Of a DNA stretch of 64,000 bases, positions 10,018-19,384 are shown in pieces. The number at the start of each line of letters is the position of its first letter. Positions within the stretch are counted from its first letter, which is position 1. Origin of the DNA: DATEHG01 sp035279705 (GTDB lineage: Bacteria > Gemmatimonadota > Gemmatimonadetes > Gemmatimonadales > GWC2-71-9); NCBI GenBank assembly GCA_035279705.1, contig DATEHG010000111.1, positions 1 through 64,000 of the forward strand. Reading direction: 5' to 3'. The notes under the pieces were generated by a model. It did no database searches. It worked only from the letters and a program-made list of their open reading frames with translations, and was not told where the DNA came from. A program made the position numbers and the translations under genes.

Positions 10018-10331
10018 GAACCGCCCTTCTCGCGGCCCTGCTGCTCACACTCCCTGCGGCCGCGAGCGCGCAGGAGGCCGGCGGCGTCGTGAAGCCGGGA
10101 ATGACGCAGGAACAAGTGGTCGCCGCCTGGGGCAAGCCGGTCCGGACGGCCACCAGCGGTGACTATACCTATCTGTTCTACGACAGCGGCTGCTGCGGGC
10201 TGACGGACGTGGTGTTTCTCGAGCATGGGCAGGTGGTCGATGCGCTGGCGCGGGGCGCCCACCACACCTACGACGGGATCTCGTCCCTTTCCCCCGCCCG
10301 CAAGCCGGGCTACACCGCCCCGGCCCGCTGA
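10014..10331 (+). CDS. small exported protein with SmpA/BamE-like fold motif
   Basis: 105 residues from a GTG that overlaps the purQ stop. A cleavable signal peptide (about 1-19, ending ASAQ) precedes a short domain with the SmpA/OmlA-type signature VKPGMTQEQVVAAWGKP. A strand pair with YTYLFYDSGCCG follows. BamE itself is a lipoprotein, but no lipobox is present here, so this is a periplasmic relative rather than BamE. Role unknown. Its position inside the purQ-purL gap is conserved in frame overlap but has no obvious metabolic logic. Confidence 0.72.
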   Translation: MRTALLAALLLTLPAAASAQEAGGVVKPGMTQEQVVAAWGKPVRTATSGDYTYLFYDSGCCGLTDVVFLEHGQVVDALARGAHHTYDGISSLSPARKPGYTAPAR

Positions 10332-10352
10332 GTTGAAGAGGAATGGCCTGAC

Positions 10353-10676
10353 ATGACGCACAACAAGCGCAAGACCGAAGAGACGTACTTCCAGGAGCGC
10401 GAACAGGAGCTCCTGCGCACGACCCGCGAGCAGCTCACGGCCCAGGCGCGAACCGCCGAACGGGCCAGCCACCGCCACAAGTGCCCCCGTTGCGGGGTGG
10501 ACCTGCACGACGAGCGGTTCCACGGCGTCGAGGTCGACCGCTGCCCCTCCTGTCACGGCATCTGGCTTGACGCTGAAACGATCGACAAGGTGGTCGCCCG
10601 CGAAAACCAGAGCCTGCTGGCCCGGGTCTTCGACGACGTCTCCGCCGCCATGCACGAACACCGGAAGCACAAGTGA
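10353..10676 (+). CDS. zf-TFIIB-like zinc-ribbon protein
   Basis: 107 residues, cytosolic, highly charged N-terminus (about 1-40, likely helical). One zinc ribbon follows: CPRCGVDL near 44 and CPSCHGIWLD near 60, the pattern of the bacterial zf-TFIIB domain family of unknown function. The ATG follows the previous gene by 21 bp with a Shine-Dalgarno-like GAGGAA, and the stop overlaps the purL GTG. A nucleic-acid or protein-binding role is possible but not shown. Confidence 0.75.
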   Translation: MTHNKRKTEETYFQEREQELLRTTREQLTAQARTAERASHRHKCPRCGVDLHDERFHGVEVDRCPSCHGIWLDAETIDKVVARENQSLLARVFDDVSAAMHEHRKHK

Positions 10677-12985
10677 CCCACGCCCCTGCCGCCCGCGCCA
10701 CCAGGGCCGAGCCCTTCCCGGGCGAGCGCCCGGTATCGCTCGAGACCGCCGTCGAGCACAACCTCAACCAGCTCGAGTACGAACGGATCCTCGACATCCT
10801 CGGCCGGAAGCCGACGCTGACCGAGCTGGGCATCTTCTCGGCGCTCTGGTCGGAGCACTGCTCCTACAAGCACTCGAAGCCCGTGCTGAAGCGCTTTCCC
10901 ACCACCGGCCCGCAGGTCGTCCAGGGGCCGGGGGAGAACGCCGGCGTGCTCCGCCTTCCGGAGGGATGGGCCGTCGCGTTCAAGATCGAGTCCCATAATC
11001 ACCCATCGGCCGTCGAGCCCTACCAGGGCGCGGCGACCGGCGTCGGTGGCATTCTCCGCGACGTGTTCACCATGGGCGCCCGGCCGGTGGCCGTACTCAA
11101 CAGCCTGCGCTTCGGCCCGCTGGACAGCGCCCGGAACCGGTACCTCTTCGCAGGGGTGGTGAAGGGCGTGGGTGACTACGGCAACTGCGTCGGTGTTCCC
11201 ACGCTCGGCGGCGAGGTGGACTTTGCCCCCGGGTACAGCGGCAATCCGCTGGTGAACGCAATGTGCGTGGGCCTGCTGCGGGAATCGGACCTGACGCTCG
11301 CTGCCGCCCATGGCGTGGGGAATATCCTGCTGGCCATGGGCGCCCGCACCGGGCGCGACGGCATCCACGGCGCCAGCTTTGCCTCCGAGGATCTGTCCGA
11401 GAAGAGCGAGGCCCGGCGGCCGCAGGTGCAGGTAGGCGATCCTTTCACCGAAAAGCTGCTGCTCGAGGCCACGCTCGAACTGATCGCGTCGAAGCTGGTG
11501 GTGGCCATCCAGGACATGGGCGCTGCCGGCCTGACCAGTTCGTCGGCGGAGATGGCCGCGCGCGGTCACGTCGGTGTCGAAGTGGATACCAGCCTGGTGC
11601 CGGTGCGGGAAGCGGGGATGACTCCGTACGAGATCATGCTCTCGGAGTCGCAGGAGCGGATGCTGGTCGTCGCGGAGCCCGAGCGCGTGGCCGAGATCCA
11701 GGCGGTCTGTGCCAAGTGGGAATTGACGGCGGTGCCGGTGGGCCGGGTGACCGATGACGGCCTGTACCGGATCCGCCATGGAAAGCTCGTCGTCGCCGAG
11801 ATCCCGGGGATGCGGCTGATCGACGACTGCCCGATCTACACGCCGGAGTCCCGCGAGGGTGAGGCAGTGAAGGCCCGCCGCGCGGCAAGCCCGTCCGCCG
11901 CCCCGTCGGCCGACCTCACCGGTGCGCTGCCCCTGCTGCTCGATACCCCGAGCATCGCGAGCAAGCGGTGGGTGTACGAACAGTACGACAGCACCGTGCA
12001 GGCCAACTCCCTGATCGGACCCGGCGGCGATGCCGGCGTGCTCCGCGTCGCAGATACCGAGTTCGGCCTGGCCGTCACAGTGGACTGCAATTCCCGCCTC
12101 CTGGCTCTCGACCCTTACGAGGGCGGCAAGGCCACCGTCGCGGAGGCGGCGCGCAACATCGCCTGCACCGGCGCGGTGCCGCTTGGCATCACGGACTGCC
12201 TCAACTTCGGCAACCCCGAGAAGCCCGAAGTATTCTTCCAGTTCACCGAAGCCTGCCGAGGCATCGGGGACGCCTGCCGGGCGTTCGAAACGCCGGTGAC
12301 CGGCGGCAACGTGTCGTTCTACAATGAGAGCCCCACCGGGGCCATCGACCCCACCCCGACAGTGGGCATGGTAGGCCTGCTCGAGCGGATCGAGGACCGG
12401 GTACCTTCGCACTTCCGCTCCGCCGGCGACCGGATCGTCCTGCTGGGCAAGACGACGGGAGCGCTCGGCGGATCGGCCTACTGGACAGAGGTGCGAGATT
12501 TCGTTGGTGGCCGGCCGGCGCCGGTGGACCTCGTCGCCGAGCGGGCGCTGCAGCGGTTGCTGGTGGCCGCGGCGCGCGCGAAGCTGCTGCAGTCCGCGCA
12601 CGATTGCTCGACCGGCGGTCTCGCGGTGGCCATCGCCGAAGCCGCCATCGGCGGGCCTTACGCCGAGGTTGCCTTCGGCGCCACGGTGAACCTGGCCGGG
12701 TACGCCGCCGGCGTGGCAGACGACGGGCTCCTGTACGGGGAGGACGGCGCCCGCGCGGTCGTTTCAGTGGCGGCCTCGAAGGTTGAAGCGCTGCTGGCAC
12801 TTGCCAGGGAACTCGGGGTTCCCGCCGTGGCGGCTGGTGAAGTGGCGGTGCCTGGCAAGGAGCTCTTGATCCGGACGCCGGCCAGGGAGTACCGCTGGCC
12901 GACGGCGACGCTCCGGCAAGCGTATTTCGGCGCGCTGCCGCGCCGGATGAGCCATGTCGTGGAGGACCAGGCCGAAGGGCACTAG
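10673..12985 (+). CDS. purL: FGAM synthase large subunit PurL
   Basis: ATP-dependent synthetase subunit of PurSQL, converting FGAR to FGAM with ammonia from PurQ. 770 residues, the size of the small-form PurL. Motifs include SEHCSYKHSKP, KIESHNHPSAVEPYQGAATGVGG and the second-half CLNFGNPEKPE and HDCSTGGLAVAIAE blocks. The start is the GTG at 10673, which overlaps the preceding stop. A 41-bp gap separates it from purF, the largest gap within this part of the train. Confidence 0.97.
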   Translation: MTHAPAARATRAEPFPGERPVSLETAVEHNLNQLEYERILDILGRKPTLTELGIFSALWSEHCSYKHSKPVLKRFPTTGPQVVQGPGENAGVLRLPEGWAVAFKIESHNHPSAVEPYQGAATGVGGILRDVFTMGARPVAVLNSLRFGPLDSARNRYLFAGVVKGVGDYGNCVGVPTLGGEVDFAPGYSGNPLVNAMCVGLLRESDLTLAAAHGVGNILLAMGARTGRDGIHGASFASEDLSEKSEARRPQVQVGDPFTEKLLLEATLELIASKLVVAIQDMGAAGLTSSSAEMAARGHVGVEVDTSLVPVREAGMTPYEIMLSESQERMLVVAEPERVAEIQAVCAKWELTAVPVGRVTDDGLYRIRHGKLVVAEIPGMRLIDDCPIYTPESREGEAVKARRAASPSAAPSADLTGALPLLLDTPSIASKRWVYEQYDSTVQANSLIGPGGDAGVLRVADTEFGLAVTVDCNSRLLALDPYEGGKATVAEAARNIACTGAVPLGITDCLNFGNPEKPEVFFQFTEACRGIGDACRAFETPVTGGNVSFYNESPTGAIDPTPTVGMVGLLERIEDRVPSHFRSAGDRIVLLGKTTGALGGSAYWTEVRDFVGGRPAPVDLVAERALQRLLVAAARAKLLQSAHDCSTGGLAVAIAEAAIGGPYAEVAFGATVNLAGYAAGVADDGLLYGEDGARAVVSVAASKVEALLALARELGVPAVAAGEVAVPGKELLIRTPAREYRWPTATLRQAYFGALPRRMSHVVEDQAEGH

Positions 12986-13026
12986 ACGCGGCGGCCGGCA
13001 GGCAGTCCCACTGGGAGCAAGCAAAC

Positions 13027-14421
13027 ATGTGCGGTGTTTTCGGTGTTTCCGCAGTACCCGACGCGGCTCGACTGGCCTACCTCGGCCTCTATGCCCTGCA
13101 GCATCGCGGGCAGGAGAGCGCGGGCATCGTCGCGGTGGATGACGACGGCACCGCCAGGGCCCATCGCGGCATGGGGCTGGTCGCCGAGACCTTCGACGAA
13201 GCGGCGCTGGCCAGGCTGGCCGGCACGGTGGCCGTCGGCCATACCCGCTACAGCACCGCCGGCAGCTCGGTCCTTGCCAACGCCCAGCCGCTGCTCAGCG
13301 ACTATCGCGGCGGCCCCCTCACCATTGCCCACAATGGCAACCTGACCAACGCCGCCGAACTCAGGCGGATGCTGGTGGAACAGGGCGCCATCTTCAGCAC
13401 CTCGACCGACACCGAAGTGCTGGTTCATCTCATCGCCCGGTCGAAAGCTTCGACCCCCGAGGAGCAGATCCGCGGCGCGCTCGAGCAGGCGGAGGGCGCG
13501 TATACACTGCTCATGTCCGTCGGGAAGACGCTCTTCGTGGCGGTGGATGGCCGCGGTTTCCGGCCGGTCGTCGTCGGGCGGCTCGGCAGCGGGGTGGTGG
13601 TGGCGTCCGAGACCTGCGCGCTGGACCTGGTCGGCGCCCAGATGGTCTGCGAACTCGAGCCGGGCCAGTTCCTCAAGATCGAGGACGGCCGGATCACCGA
13701 ACTGCCCAGGCTCAGGGCCCGACCGGTGAGCCGCTGCGTGTTCGAGCTGATCTACTTTGCCCGGCCGGACAGCAAGGTGTTCGGCACGTCGGTGGATGGC
13801 GTCCGCCGCGAAGTGGGCCGGGCGCTGGCCCGGGAACACCCGGTGCCTGGCGCCGACGTCGTATTCAGCGTGCCGGACTCCTCCAACGCCATGGCGCTGG
13901 GCTTCTCGGAGGAGTCGGGGGTCAAGCTCGAGCACGGCCTGATCCGCAACCACTACGTCGGGCGGACCTTCATCAATCCGACCCAGGCCCTCCGCGTGGC
14001 CAAGGTCAAGATCAAGTTCAACCCGGTACGGGGAGTCATCGAGGGACGAAAGGTCGTCATGGTGGACGACTCGCTGGTGCGGGGTACCACCAGCAAGGGC
14101 CTGGTGCAGATGATCCGAGCGGCGGGCGCCCGGGAGGTCCATCTCCGCCTCGGTTCTCCGCCGATCACCGGCCCCTGCCATTACGGAATCGACACGCCGA
14201 CTCGCGAAGAGCTCATCGCGGCGACCCACAGCCACGAGGAGATCCGCCAGTACCTCGGCGTCGACTCCCTGGGTTACCTCTCGCTCGAGGGGATGCTCAA
14301 CGCCGGGGGCAAGCGGTTCCCGTTCTGCCACGCCTGCTTCTCGGGCCAGTATCCCACCGAGATCACGGAAGAAAACAGCAAGCTCCGCCACGCCTCGCCG
14401 CTCGCCGCGGGGGCCAGGTGA
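13027..14421 (+). CDS. purF: amidophosphoribosyltransferase
   Basis: First committed step of purine synthesis: PRPP plus glutamine to phosphoribosylamine. 464 residues. The sequence begins MCGVFG, so the catalytic Cys is residue 2 and becomes N-terminal after Met removal with no propeptide, unlike Bacillus PurF. LQHRGQESAGI, HTRYSTAG and the PRPP motif VVMVDDSLVRGTTS are present. C-terminal cysteines in FCHACFSG could belong to an Fe-S site. The stop overlaps the ppdK GTG start. Confidence 0.97.
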   Translation: MCGVFGVSAVPDAARLAYLGLYALQHRGQESAGIVAVDDDGTARAHRGMGLVAETFDEAALARLAGTVAVGHTRYSTAGSSVLANAQPLLSDYRGGPLTIAHNGNLTNAAELRRMLVEQGAIFSTSTDTEVLVHLIARSKASTPEEQIRGALEQAEGAYTLLMSVGKTLFVAVDGRGFRPVVVGRLGSGVVVASETCALDLVGAQMVCELEPGQFLKIEDGRITELPRLRARPVSRCVFELIYFARPDSKVFGTSVDGVRREVGRALAREHPVPGADVVFSVPDSSNAMALGFSEESGVKLEHGLIRNHYVGRTFINPTQALRVAKVKIKFNPVRGVIEGRKVVMVDDSLVRGTTSKGLVQMIRAAGAREVHLRLGSPPITGPCHYGIDTPTREELIAATHSHEEIRQYLGVDSLGYLSLEGMLNAGGKRFPFCHACFSGQYPTEITEENSKLRHASPLAAGAR

Positions 14422-17084
14422 CCTCTCCGTACACCCAGCCGCTGGTCTATTTCTTCGGGCAGGGCCGCGCCGACGGCACCGCCGCCATGAAAGACGTGCT
14501 CGGCGGCAAGGGTGCCGGCCTCGCCGAGATGACCAACCTCGGCATCCCGGTACCGCCCGGCTTCACCATCGCGGCACCGCTCTGCCACACCTACCTCGAA
14601 ACCCGCCAGTTCCCTCCGTGGCTCCGCTCGCAGGTCGAGACCTCGCTCCAGCGGCTGGAGGCCGCCACCGGCCGCCAGTTCGGCGGCGGCGAGACCCCGC
14701 TCCTGGTATCAGTCCGCTCCGGCGCCGCGGTCTCGATGCCCGGGATGATGGAGACGATCCTGAACCTGGGCCTCAACGACGTGACGGTAGCGGGACTCGA
14801 GCGCCAGAGCCGCAATCCGGCATTTGCCTGGGATTCCTACCGGCGCTTCGTCACCATGTATGCCGCGGTCGTTTTCGACCTGCCGAAGACACCCTTCGAG
14901 CAGCGGCTCGAGGCCCGGCGCCACGCCGCCGGGGTGAGCCGGGACATCGACCTCCCGGTGCCCGAGATGCAGGCGCTGGTGCGTGAATTCAAGGATATGA
15001 TCCTGCAGCAAACGGGCAAACCGTTCCCCGACGACCCGATCGAACAGCTCTGGGGGGCCATCGCCGCGGTGTTCGAGAGCTGGAATACCCGGCGCGCCAT
15101 CGACTATCGAAAGCTGCACGACATCCCCGACACCATGGGCACCGCGGTCAACATCGTCACCATGGTGTTCGGCAACCTGGGCGAGGACTCGGGCACCGGG
15201 GTGACCTTCACCCGTGACCCCTCGACCGGCGACAAGGGGCTGTACGGCGAATACCTGCTCAATGCGCAGGGGGAAGACGTGGTGTCCGGCACCCGCGACG
15301 TGGAGCCGATCGTCCGGCTGCGCGAGTCCCTGCCCCAGGCGTACTCGGAGCTGGAGCGGATCGCCCGGATCCTCGAGCGGCACTTCCGCGATGTGCAGGA
15401 CATGGAGTTCACCATCGAGCGGGGGCGGCTCTACATGCTGCAGACCCGCCGCGGCCAGCGCACCGGCCATGCGGCGGTCCGGACGGCCGTCGAGATGGTG
15501 GAGGAGGGATTGATCACCGAGGAAGAGGCCGTGGCGCGGATTCCGCCCAACGACCTCAACCAGCTGCTGCACCCCACCATCGACCCCGACGCCACGCTCG
15601 ATCTCCTGACCACCGGCCTGCCGGCCTCACCGGGAGCGGCGTGCGGGACCGCCGTGTTCGATGCGGACCTGGCGGAGCAGATGGGCCGGCGGGGCGAGGC
15701 CGTGATCCTGGTGCGGCGCGAGACGAGCCCCGAGGACTTCCACGGGATGATCCACGCCCGCGCCATTCTCACGGCGCGTGGCGGCATGACCAGTCATGCG
15801 GCGGTGGTGGCCCGCGGCATCGGCAAGCCCTGTGTGGCCAGTGCCCAGGGCCTCGAGGTCGACGAGCACGGCCTATCCCTCCGGGTCAACGGTCGCAGTC
15901 TCAAGCAGGGGGACTGGCTCACCCTGGATGGTGCCACCGGCCGGGTCTTTGCCGGGCAGGCCGCGCTCGTTCCTCCCGAGTTGAACGAGTACTTCAAGCG
16001 ACTCATGAGCTGGGCCGACCGGCTCCGCCATCTCCGGGTCAGGGTCAACGCCGAAACGCCCGCGGATGCCCATCGCGCCCGGGATTTCGGCGCGGAAGGC
16101 ATCGGCCTCTGCCGTACCGAGCACATGTTCTTCGAGGGCGACCGCCTGATCGCCATGCGGGAAATGATCCTCGCCCAGGATACCGAGGGCCGGAAGCGGG
16201 CGCTCGCCAAGCTGCTCCCGATCCAGCGCACCGACTTCGAGGCGATTTTCCGCGCCATGGAGGGGTTCCCGGTCTGCATCCGGCTGCTGGACCCGCCGCT
16301 GCACGAGTTCCTGCCCAAGAATGCGGAAGAGATCGCGGGCCTGGCGCGGGCGCTGGGCAAGACGGTGGACGACGTGACCCGGCGGGCCGAGAGCCTGGCC
16401 GAGACCAACCCGATGCTGGGTCTCCGCGGCTGTCGCCTCGGAATCATCTATCCCGAAATCACCGCCATGCAGGCGCGTGCCATCTTCGAGGCGGCCTGCA
16501 CCGTGGCGGCCCGCAAGGGCCGGGTCATGCCGGAAGTGATGATTCCGCTCACCGCCACGGTGGTGGAATTCCGCCAGCAGGCGCTGATCGTCCGCCAGGT
16601 GGCCGAAGAGGTGTTCCGCGAGCGCCAGATCACTGTGCCTTATCTCCTCGGAACCATGATTGAGCTGCCCCGCGCGGCGCTCACGGCGGACGAGATCGCC
16701 CGCGAGGCGCAGTTCTTCTCGTTCGGCACCAACGACCTGACCCAGACCACCTGGGGCCTGTCCCGCGATGACGCAGGGCGATTCCTGCCCCATTACCTCG
16801 AGCGCGGCATCATCGAGGATGATCCGTTCCAGGTGCTGGACCAGCAGGGCGTGGGCAAGCTGATCCAGCTGGCTTGCGAGCTGGGCCGGAAGACCCGGCC
16901 GGATCTCAAGCTGGGCATCTGCGGCGAGCACGGCGGCGAGCCGAGGAGCGTCGGGTTCTGCGACGGGCTGGGGATGAACTACGTGTCCTGCTCACCGTTC
17001 CGGATTCCGATCGCCCGGCTCGCGGCCGCGCAGTCGGCGCTGGCGGCGAGGGGCACCATGGACCGCACCCGGGCCACCGTCTGA
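14418..17084 (+). CDS. ppdK: pyruvate, phosphate dikinase
   Basis: Interconverts pyruvate, ATP and Pi with PEP, AMP and PPi. 888 residues, full length. The N-terminal ATP-grasp domain includes GGKGAGLAEM and SVRSGAAVSMPGMM. The phosphohistidine is H460 in GGMTSHAAVVARG. The C-terminal PEP/pyruvate barrel carries the catalytic C835 in LGICGEHGGE. The GTG start overlaps the purF stop. A gene for carbon metabolism embedded between purF and purE is noteworthy. PPDK forms AMP and PPi, which may explain a link to nucleotide balance, but that is inference. Confidence 0.96.
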   Translation: MTSPYTQPLVYFFGQGRADGTAAMKDVLGGKGAGLAEMTNLGIPVPPGFTIAAPLCHTYLETRQFPPWLRSQVETSLQRLEAATGRQFGGGETPLLVSVRSGAAVSMPGMMETILNLGLNDVTVAGLERQSRNPAFAWDSYRRFVTMYAAVVFDLPKTPFEQRLEARRHAAGVSRDIDLPVPEMQALVREFKDMILQQTGKPFPDDPIEQLWGAIAAVFESWNTRRAIDYRKLHDIPDTMGTAVNIVTMVFGNLGEDSGTGVTFTRDPSTGDKGLYGEYLLNAQGEDVVSGTRDVEPIVRLRESLPQAYSELERIARILERHFRDVQDMEFTIERGRLYMLQTRRGQRTGHAAVRTAVEMVEEGLITEEEAVARIPPNDLNQLLHPTIDPDATLDLLTTGLPASPGAACGTAVFDADLAEQMGRRGEAVILVRRETSPEDFHGMIHARAILTARGGMTSHAAVVARGIGKPCVASAQGLEVDEHGLSLRVNGRSLKQGDWLTLDGATGRVFAGQAALVPPELNEYFKRLMSWADRLRHLRVRVNAETPADAHRARDFGAEGIGLCRTEHMFFEGDRLIAMREMILAQDTEGRKRALAKLLPIQRTDFEAIFRAMEGFPVCIRLLDPPLHEFLPKNAEEIAGLARALGKTVDDVTRRAESLAETNPMLGLRGCRLGIIYPEITAMQARAIFEAACTVAARKGRVMPEVMIPLTATVVEFRQQALIVRQVAEEVFRERQITVPYLLGTMIELPRAALTADEIAREAQFFSFGTNDLTQTTWGLSRDDAGRFLPHYLERGIIEDDPFQVLDQQGVGKLIQLACELGRKTRPDLKLGICGEHGGEPRSVGFCDGLGMNYVSCSPFRIPIARLAAAQSALAARGTMDRTRATV

Positions 17085-17108
17085 GCCGCCCATGACCGAG
17101 GACTGCCG

Positions 17109-17606
17109 ATGAGCAAGCCTGTGGTTGGCGTGGTGATGGGCAGCGACTCCGACTGGCGCATCATGCAATTCGCCGCCGAGCAGCTCGATGCGTTCGGAAT
17201 CCCCCACGAGCGGAAGGTCGTCTCGGCGCACCGGACGCCGGACTACCTGTACGAGTACGCCGAAACGGCATCCGGCAGGGGCCTGGCCTGCATCATCGCC
17301 GGCGCCGGCGGGGCCGCGCACCTGCCCGGCATGCTTGCCGCCAAGACGACTCTGCCCGTACTTGGCGTTCCCATACCCTCGCGTCACCTCGGCGGCCTCG
17401 ACTCGCTGCTTTCCATTGCCCAGATGCCGGCGGGGATTCCCGTCGCGACCTTTGCCGTCGGCAAGGCGGGTGCGCGCAACGCGGCGCTTTTCGCGGCCGC
17501 AATCCTGGCAACCGGCGACAAGCGGGTGGCCGCGCTGCTCGCGAAGTTCCGCAGACACCAGCGGGTGCACGTTCGCTCCCTCAAGCTGCCCAGCGGCAAG
17601 CTGTGA
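17109..17606 (+). CDS. purE: N5-carboxyaminoimidazole ribonucleotide mutase
   Basis: Class I PurE, converting N5-CAIR to CAIR. 165 residues. Signatures GSDSDWRIM, VVSAHRTPDYL (catalytic His) and GAGGAAHLPGM are all visible. The stop overlaps the purK GTG. Having PurK next to it confirms the bacterial two-enzyme route rather than class II PurE. Confidence 0.96.
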   Translation: MSKPVVGVVMGSDSDWRIMQFAAEQLDAFGIPHERKVVSAHRTPDYLYEYAETASGRGLACIIAGAGGAAHLPGMLAAKTTLPVLGVPIPSRHLGGLDSLLSIAQMPAGIPVATFAVGKAGARNAALFAAAILATGDKRVAALLAKFRRHQRVHVRSLKLPSGKL

Positions 17607-18730
17607 TCCTTCCGGGTGCCTGGATCGGCCTCCTGGGCGGCGGGCAGCTCGGGCGGATGTTCACCATCGCGGCCCGCAGCATGGGGTACCGGGTCCTGGT
17701 CCTCGACCCGGACCCGCTGAGCCCCGCCGGGCTCATCGCCGACCGCCATCTGCAGCACCCCTACACGCACCCCGATTCACTGGCCGAAATGGGCCGGAGC
17801 TGTGCGGTCGTCACCACCGAATTCGAGAACGTGCCTGCCGAGGCGCTCAAGTCGCTGTCGGTGCATCTGCCGGTGCGGCCTGGTCCCGAGGCGCTGGCCA
17901 TTGCGCAGGACCGGGTGCGCGAGAAAACGTTTGCCCGGAGTCATGGCGTCGACACGGCCCGGTTTCACGCCATTCACACAGACTCCGACCTGGCCGCCGC
18001 CTGCGCCGACCTCGATGGCCCGGCCATCCTCAAGACGAACCGCCTGGGGTATGATGGGAAGGGGCAGCGAACCGTCACCGGTCTCGGGGAGGCTCGCCGC
18101 GCCTTTCATGACTTCGGCGAGGTCGGATGCATTCTCGAGGAGCGTGTCGAGCTGGAATGCGAGCTCTCGGTGGTGCTGGCCCGGTCGCCGGGCGGAGAGA
18201 TCCGGAGCTTCCCGGCCGGCGAAAACCGGCATGTGGCGGGCATCCTCGATACCACCATGGTTCCCGCGGGCGTTCCGAGGGAGATGGCCGAGCGGGCGCG
18301 GGTGGCGGCCGAGCGGCTGGCCAGCGCGCTCGACTATGTGGGTGTGCTCGGCGTGGAGCTGTTCGTGGTGAAGGGTGGGCGGATCCTCTTCAATGAAATG
18401 GCACCCCGGCCGCACAACAGTGCGCACTATACGCTGGATGCCTGCGTGACCGACCAGTTCGAGCAGCAGGTCCGCGCCGTCTGCGATCTTCCCCTCGGCG
18501 ACCCGGGATTGCTCTCGCCGGTATGCATGGTCAATCTGCTGGGAGATCTCTGGCAGAAGGGCACGCCACGCTGGGACCTGGCCCTGGCCAACCGCCGCGC
18601 CAAGCTCCACCTGTACGGCAAGCACGAGGCCCGGCCCGGCCGCAAGATGGGTCACTTGAATGTGCTGTCGGATTCACCCGAAACCGCCAGGGCCGAGGCG
18701 CTGGAAGCCCGGCACCGGCTGCTCTCCTGA
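17603..18730 (+). CDS. purK: N5-carboxyaminoimidazole ribonucleotide synthase
   Basis: ATP-grasp enzyme forming N5-CAIR from AIR, bicarbonate and ATP. 375 residues from a GTG. It opens with the GLLGGGQLGRMF nucleotide-binding loop; KTNRLGYDGKGQ, EERVELECELSV and FNEMAPRPHNSAHYT follow in order. It is the last purine gene of the train. Confidence 0.96.
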   Translation: MILPGAWIGLLGGGQLGRMFTIAARSMGYRVLVLDPDPLSPAGLIADRHLQHPYTHPDSLAEMGRSCAVVTTEFENVPAEALKSLSVHLPVRPGPEALAIAQDRVREKTFARSHGVDTARFHAIHTDSDLAAACADLDGPAILKTNRLGYDGKGQRTVTGLGEARRAFHDFGEVGCILEERVELECELSVVLARSPGGEIRSFPAGENRHVAGILDTTMVPAGVPREMAERARVAAERLASALDYVGVLGVELFVVKGGRILFNEMAPRPHNSAHYTLDACVTDQFEQQVRAVCDLPLGDPGLLSPVCMVNLLGDLWQKGTPRWDLALANRRAKLHLYGKHEARPGRKMGHLNVLSDSPETARAEALEARHRLLS

Positions 18731-18749
18731 ACCTCAAAGGAATGACTCC

Positions 18750-19322
18750 ATGCTGACCGTGATCACCTTGCTCGCCGCCCTCTCGGGGCCGCCATCCTCC
18801 GTGGCCGCCACGCCCTGCGTGCTGATGAATCTCCAGAATCTGCCGCTCGCCAGCCGCAAGAGTCCGCTGGACTCCCTGTCCTTCCAGGTCAAGGGCGGCG
18901 CAGTGAAGGTGTGCTACGGGCGCCCCTCCTCGAGGGGCCGCACGATGATCGGCGGAGAGAACGTCCCCTACGGCAAGCTGTGGCGCACCGGCGCCAACGA
19001 GCCGACCATGATCCACACCAGCATCCCGCTCACCATTGCGGGCGTCTCGGTGCCCGCCGGGAGCTATTCGCTCTACACGGTTCCCGGGGCCGACGAATGG
19101 GTGGTCATCGTCAACCGGTCGATTACCCAGTGGGGAGAGGAGCACGGCTACACGAAGGAAGTCGAGGCCAAGGAGGCGGGCCGGGGAAAGGTCAAGCCGG
19201 AGGCTCTCACGCCGGCGGTCGAGACCTTCACCATCCGCAGCGAGCCGGCCGGAGCCAATGGCACGACGTTGATCCTGGAGTGGGAGCATACCCGGGTCAG
19301 GATTCCCGTGTCGGCGCAGTAA
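18750..19322 (+). CDS. DUF2911 family exported protein
   Basis: 190 residues with an N-terminal signal-like hydrophobic stretch. The body matches the DUF2911 pattern: VKVCYGRPSSRGRTM, the PYGKLWRTGANEPT block and PAGSYSLYTVPG, then WGEEHGY. The family is common in Bacteroidota and Gemmatimonadota and has no known function. An AAAGGA site precedes the ATG at 18750. It closes the 16-gene train and is followed at once by a strong terminator. Confidence 0.85.
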   Translation: MLTVITLLAALSGPPSSVAATPCVLMNLQNLPLASRKSPLDSLSFQVKGGAVKVCYGRPSSRGRTMIGGENVPYGKLWRTGANEPTMIHTSIPLTIAGVSVPAGSYSLYTVPGADEWVVIVNRSITQWGEEHGYTKEVEAKEAGRGKVKPEALTPAVETFTIRSEPAGANGTTLILEWEHTRVRIPVSAQ

Positions 19323-19330
19323 GAATCGAC

Positions 19331-19363
19331 GGGGGCGGCCCGGCAGGCTGCCCCCGGTGTTTT
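19331..19363 (+). terminator. intrinsic terminator of the pur/psd train
   Basis: A ten-pair stem, GGGGGC-G-GCC with GGC-T-GCCCCC (19331-19340 and 19346-19355, one G-U), has a 5-nt loop and a T-rich tail (TGTTTT, 19358-19363). It starts 9 bp after the DUF2911 stop. Confidence 0.8.
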
Positions 19364-19384
19364 CCCGTCAGGGAGGGAACCCCC

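Noticed and set aside
19323..19384. Possible attachment-site copy of the ssrA 3' end upstream of the cyclase
   Set aside because: Read by eye for the acceptor/T-arm sequence; only a terminator and Shine-Dalgarno were found.
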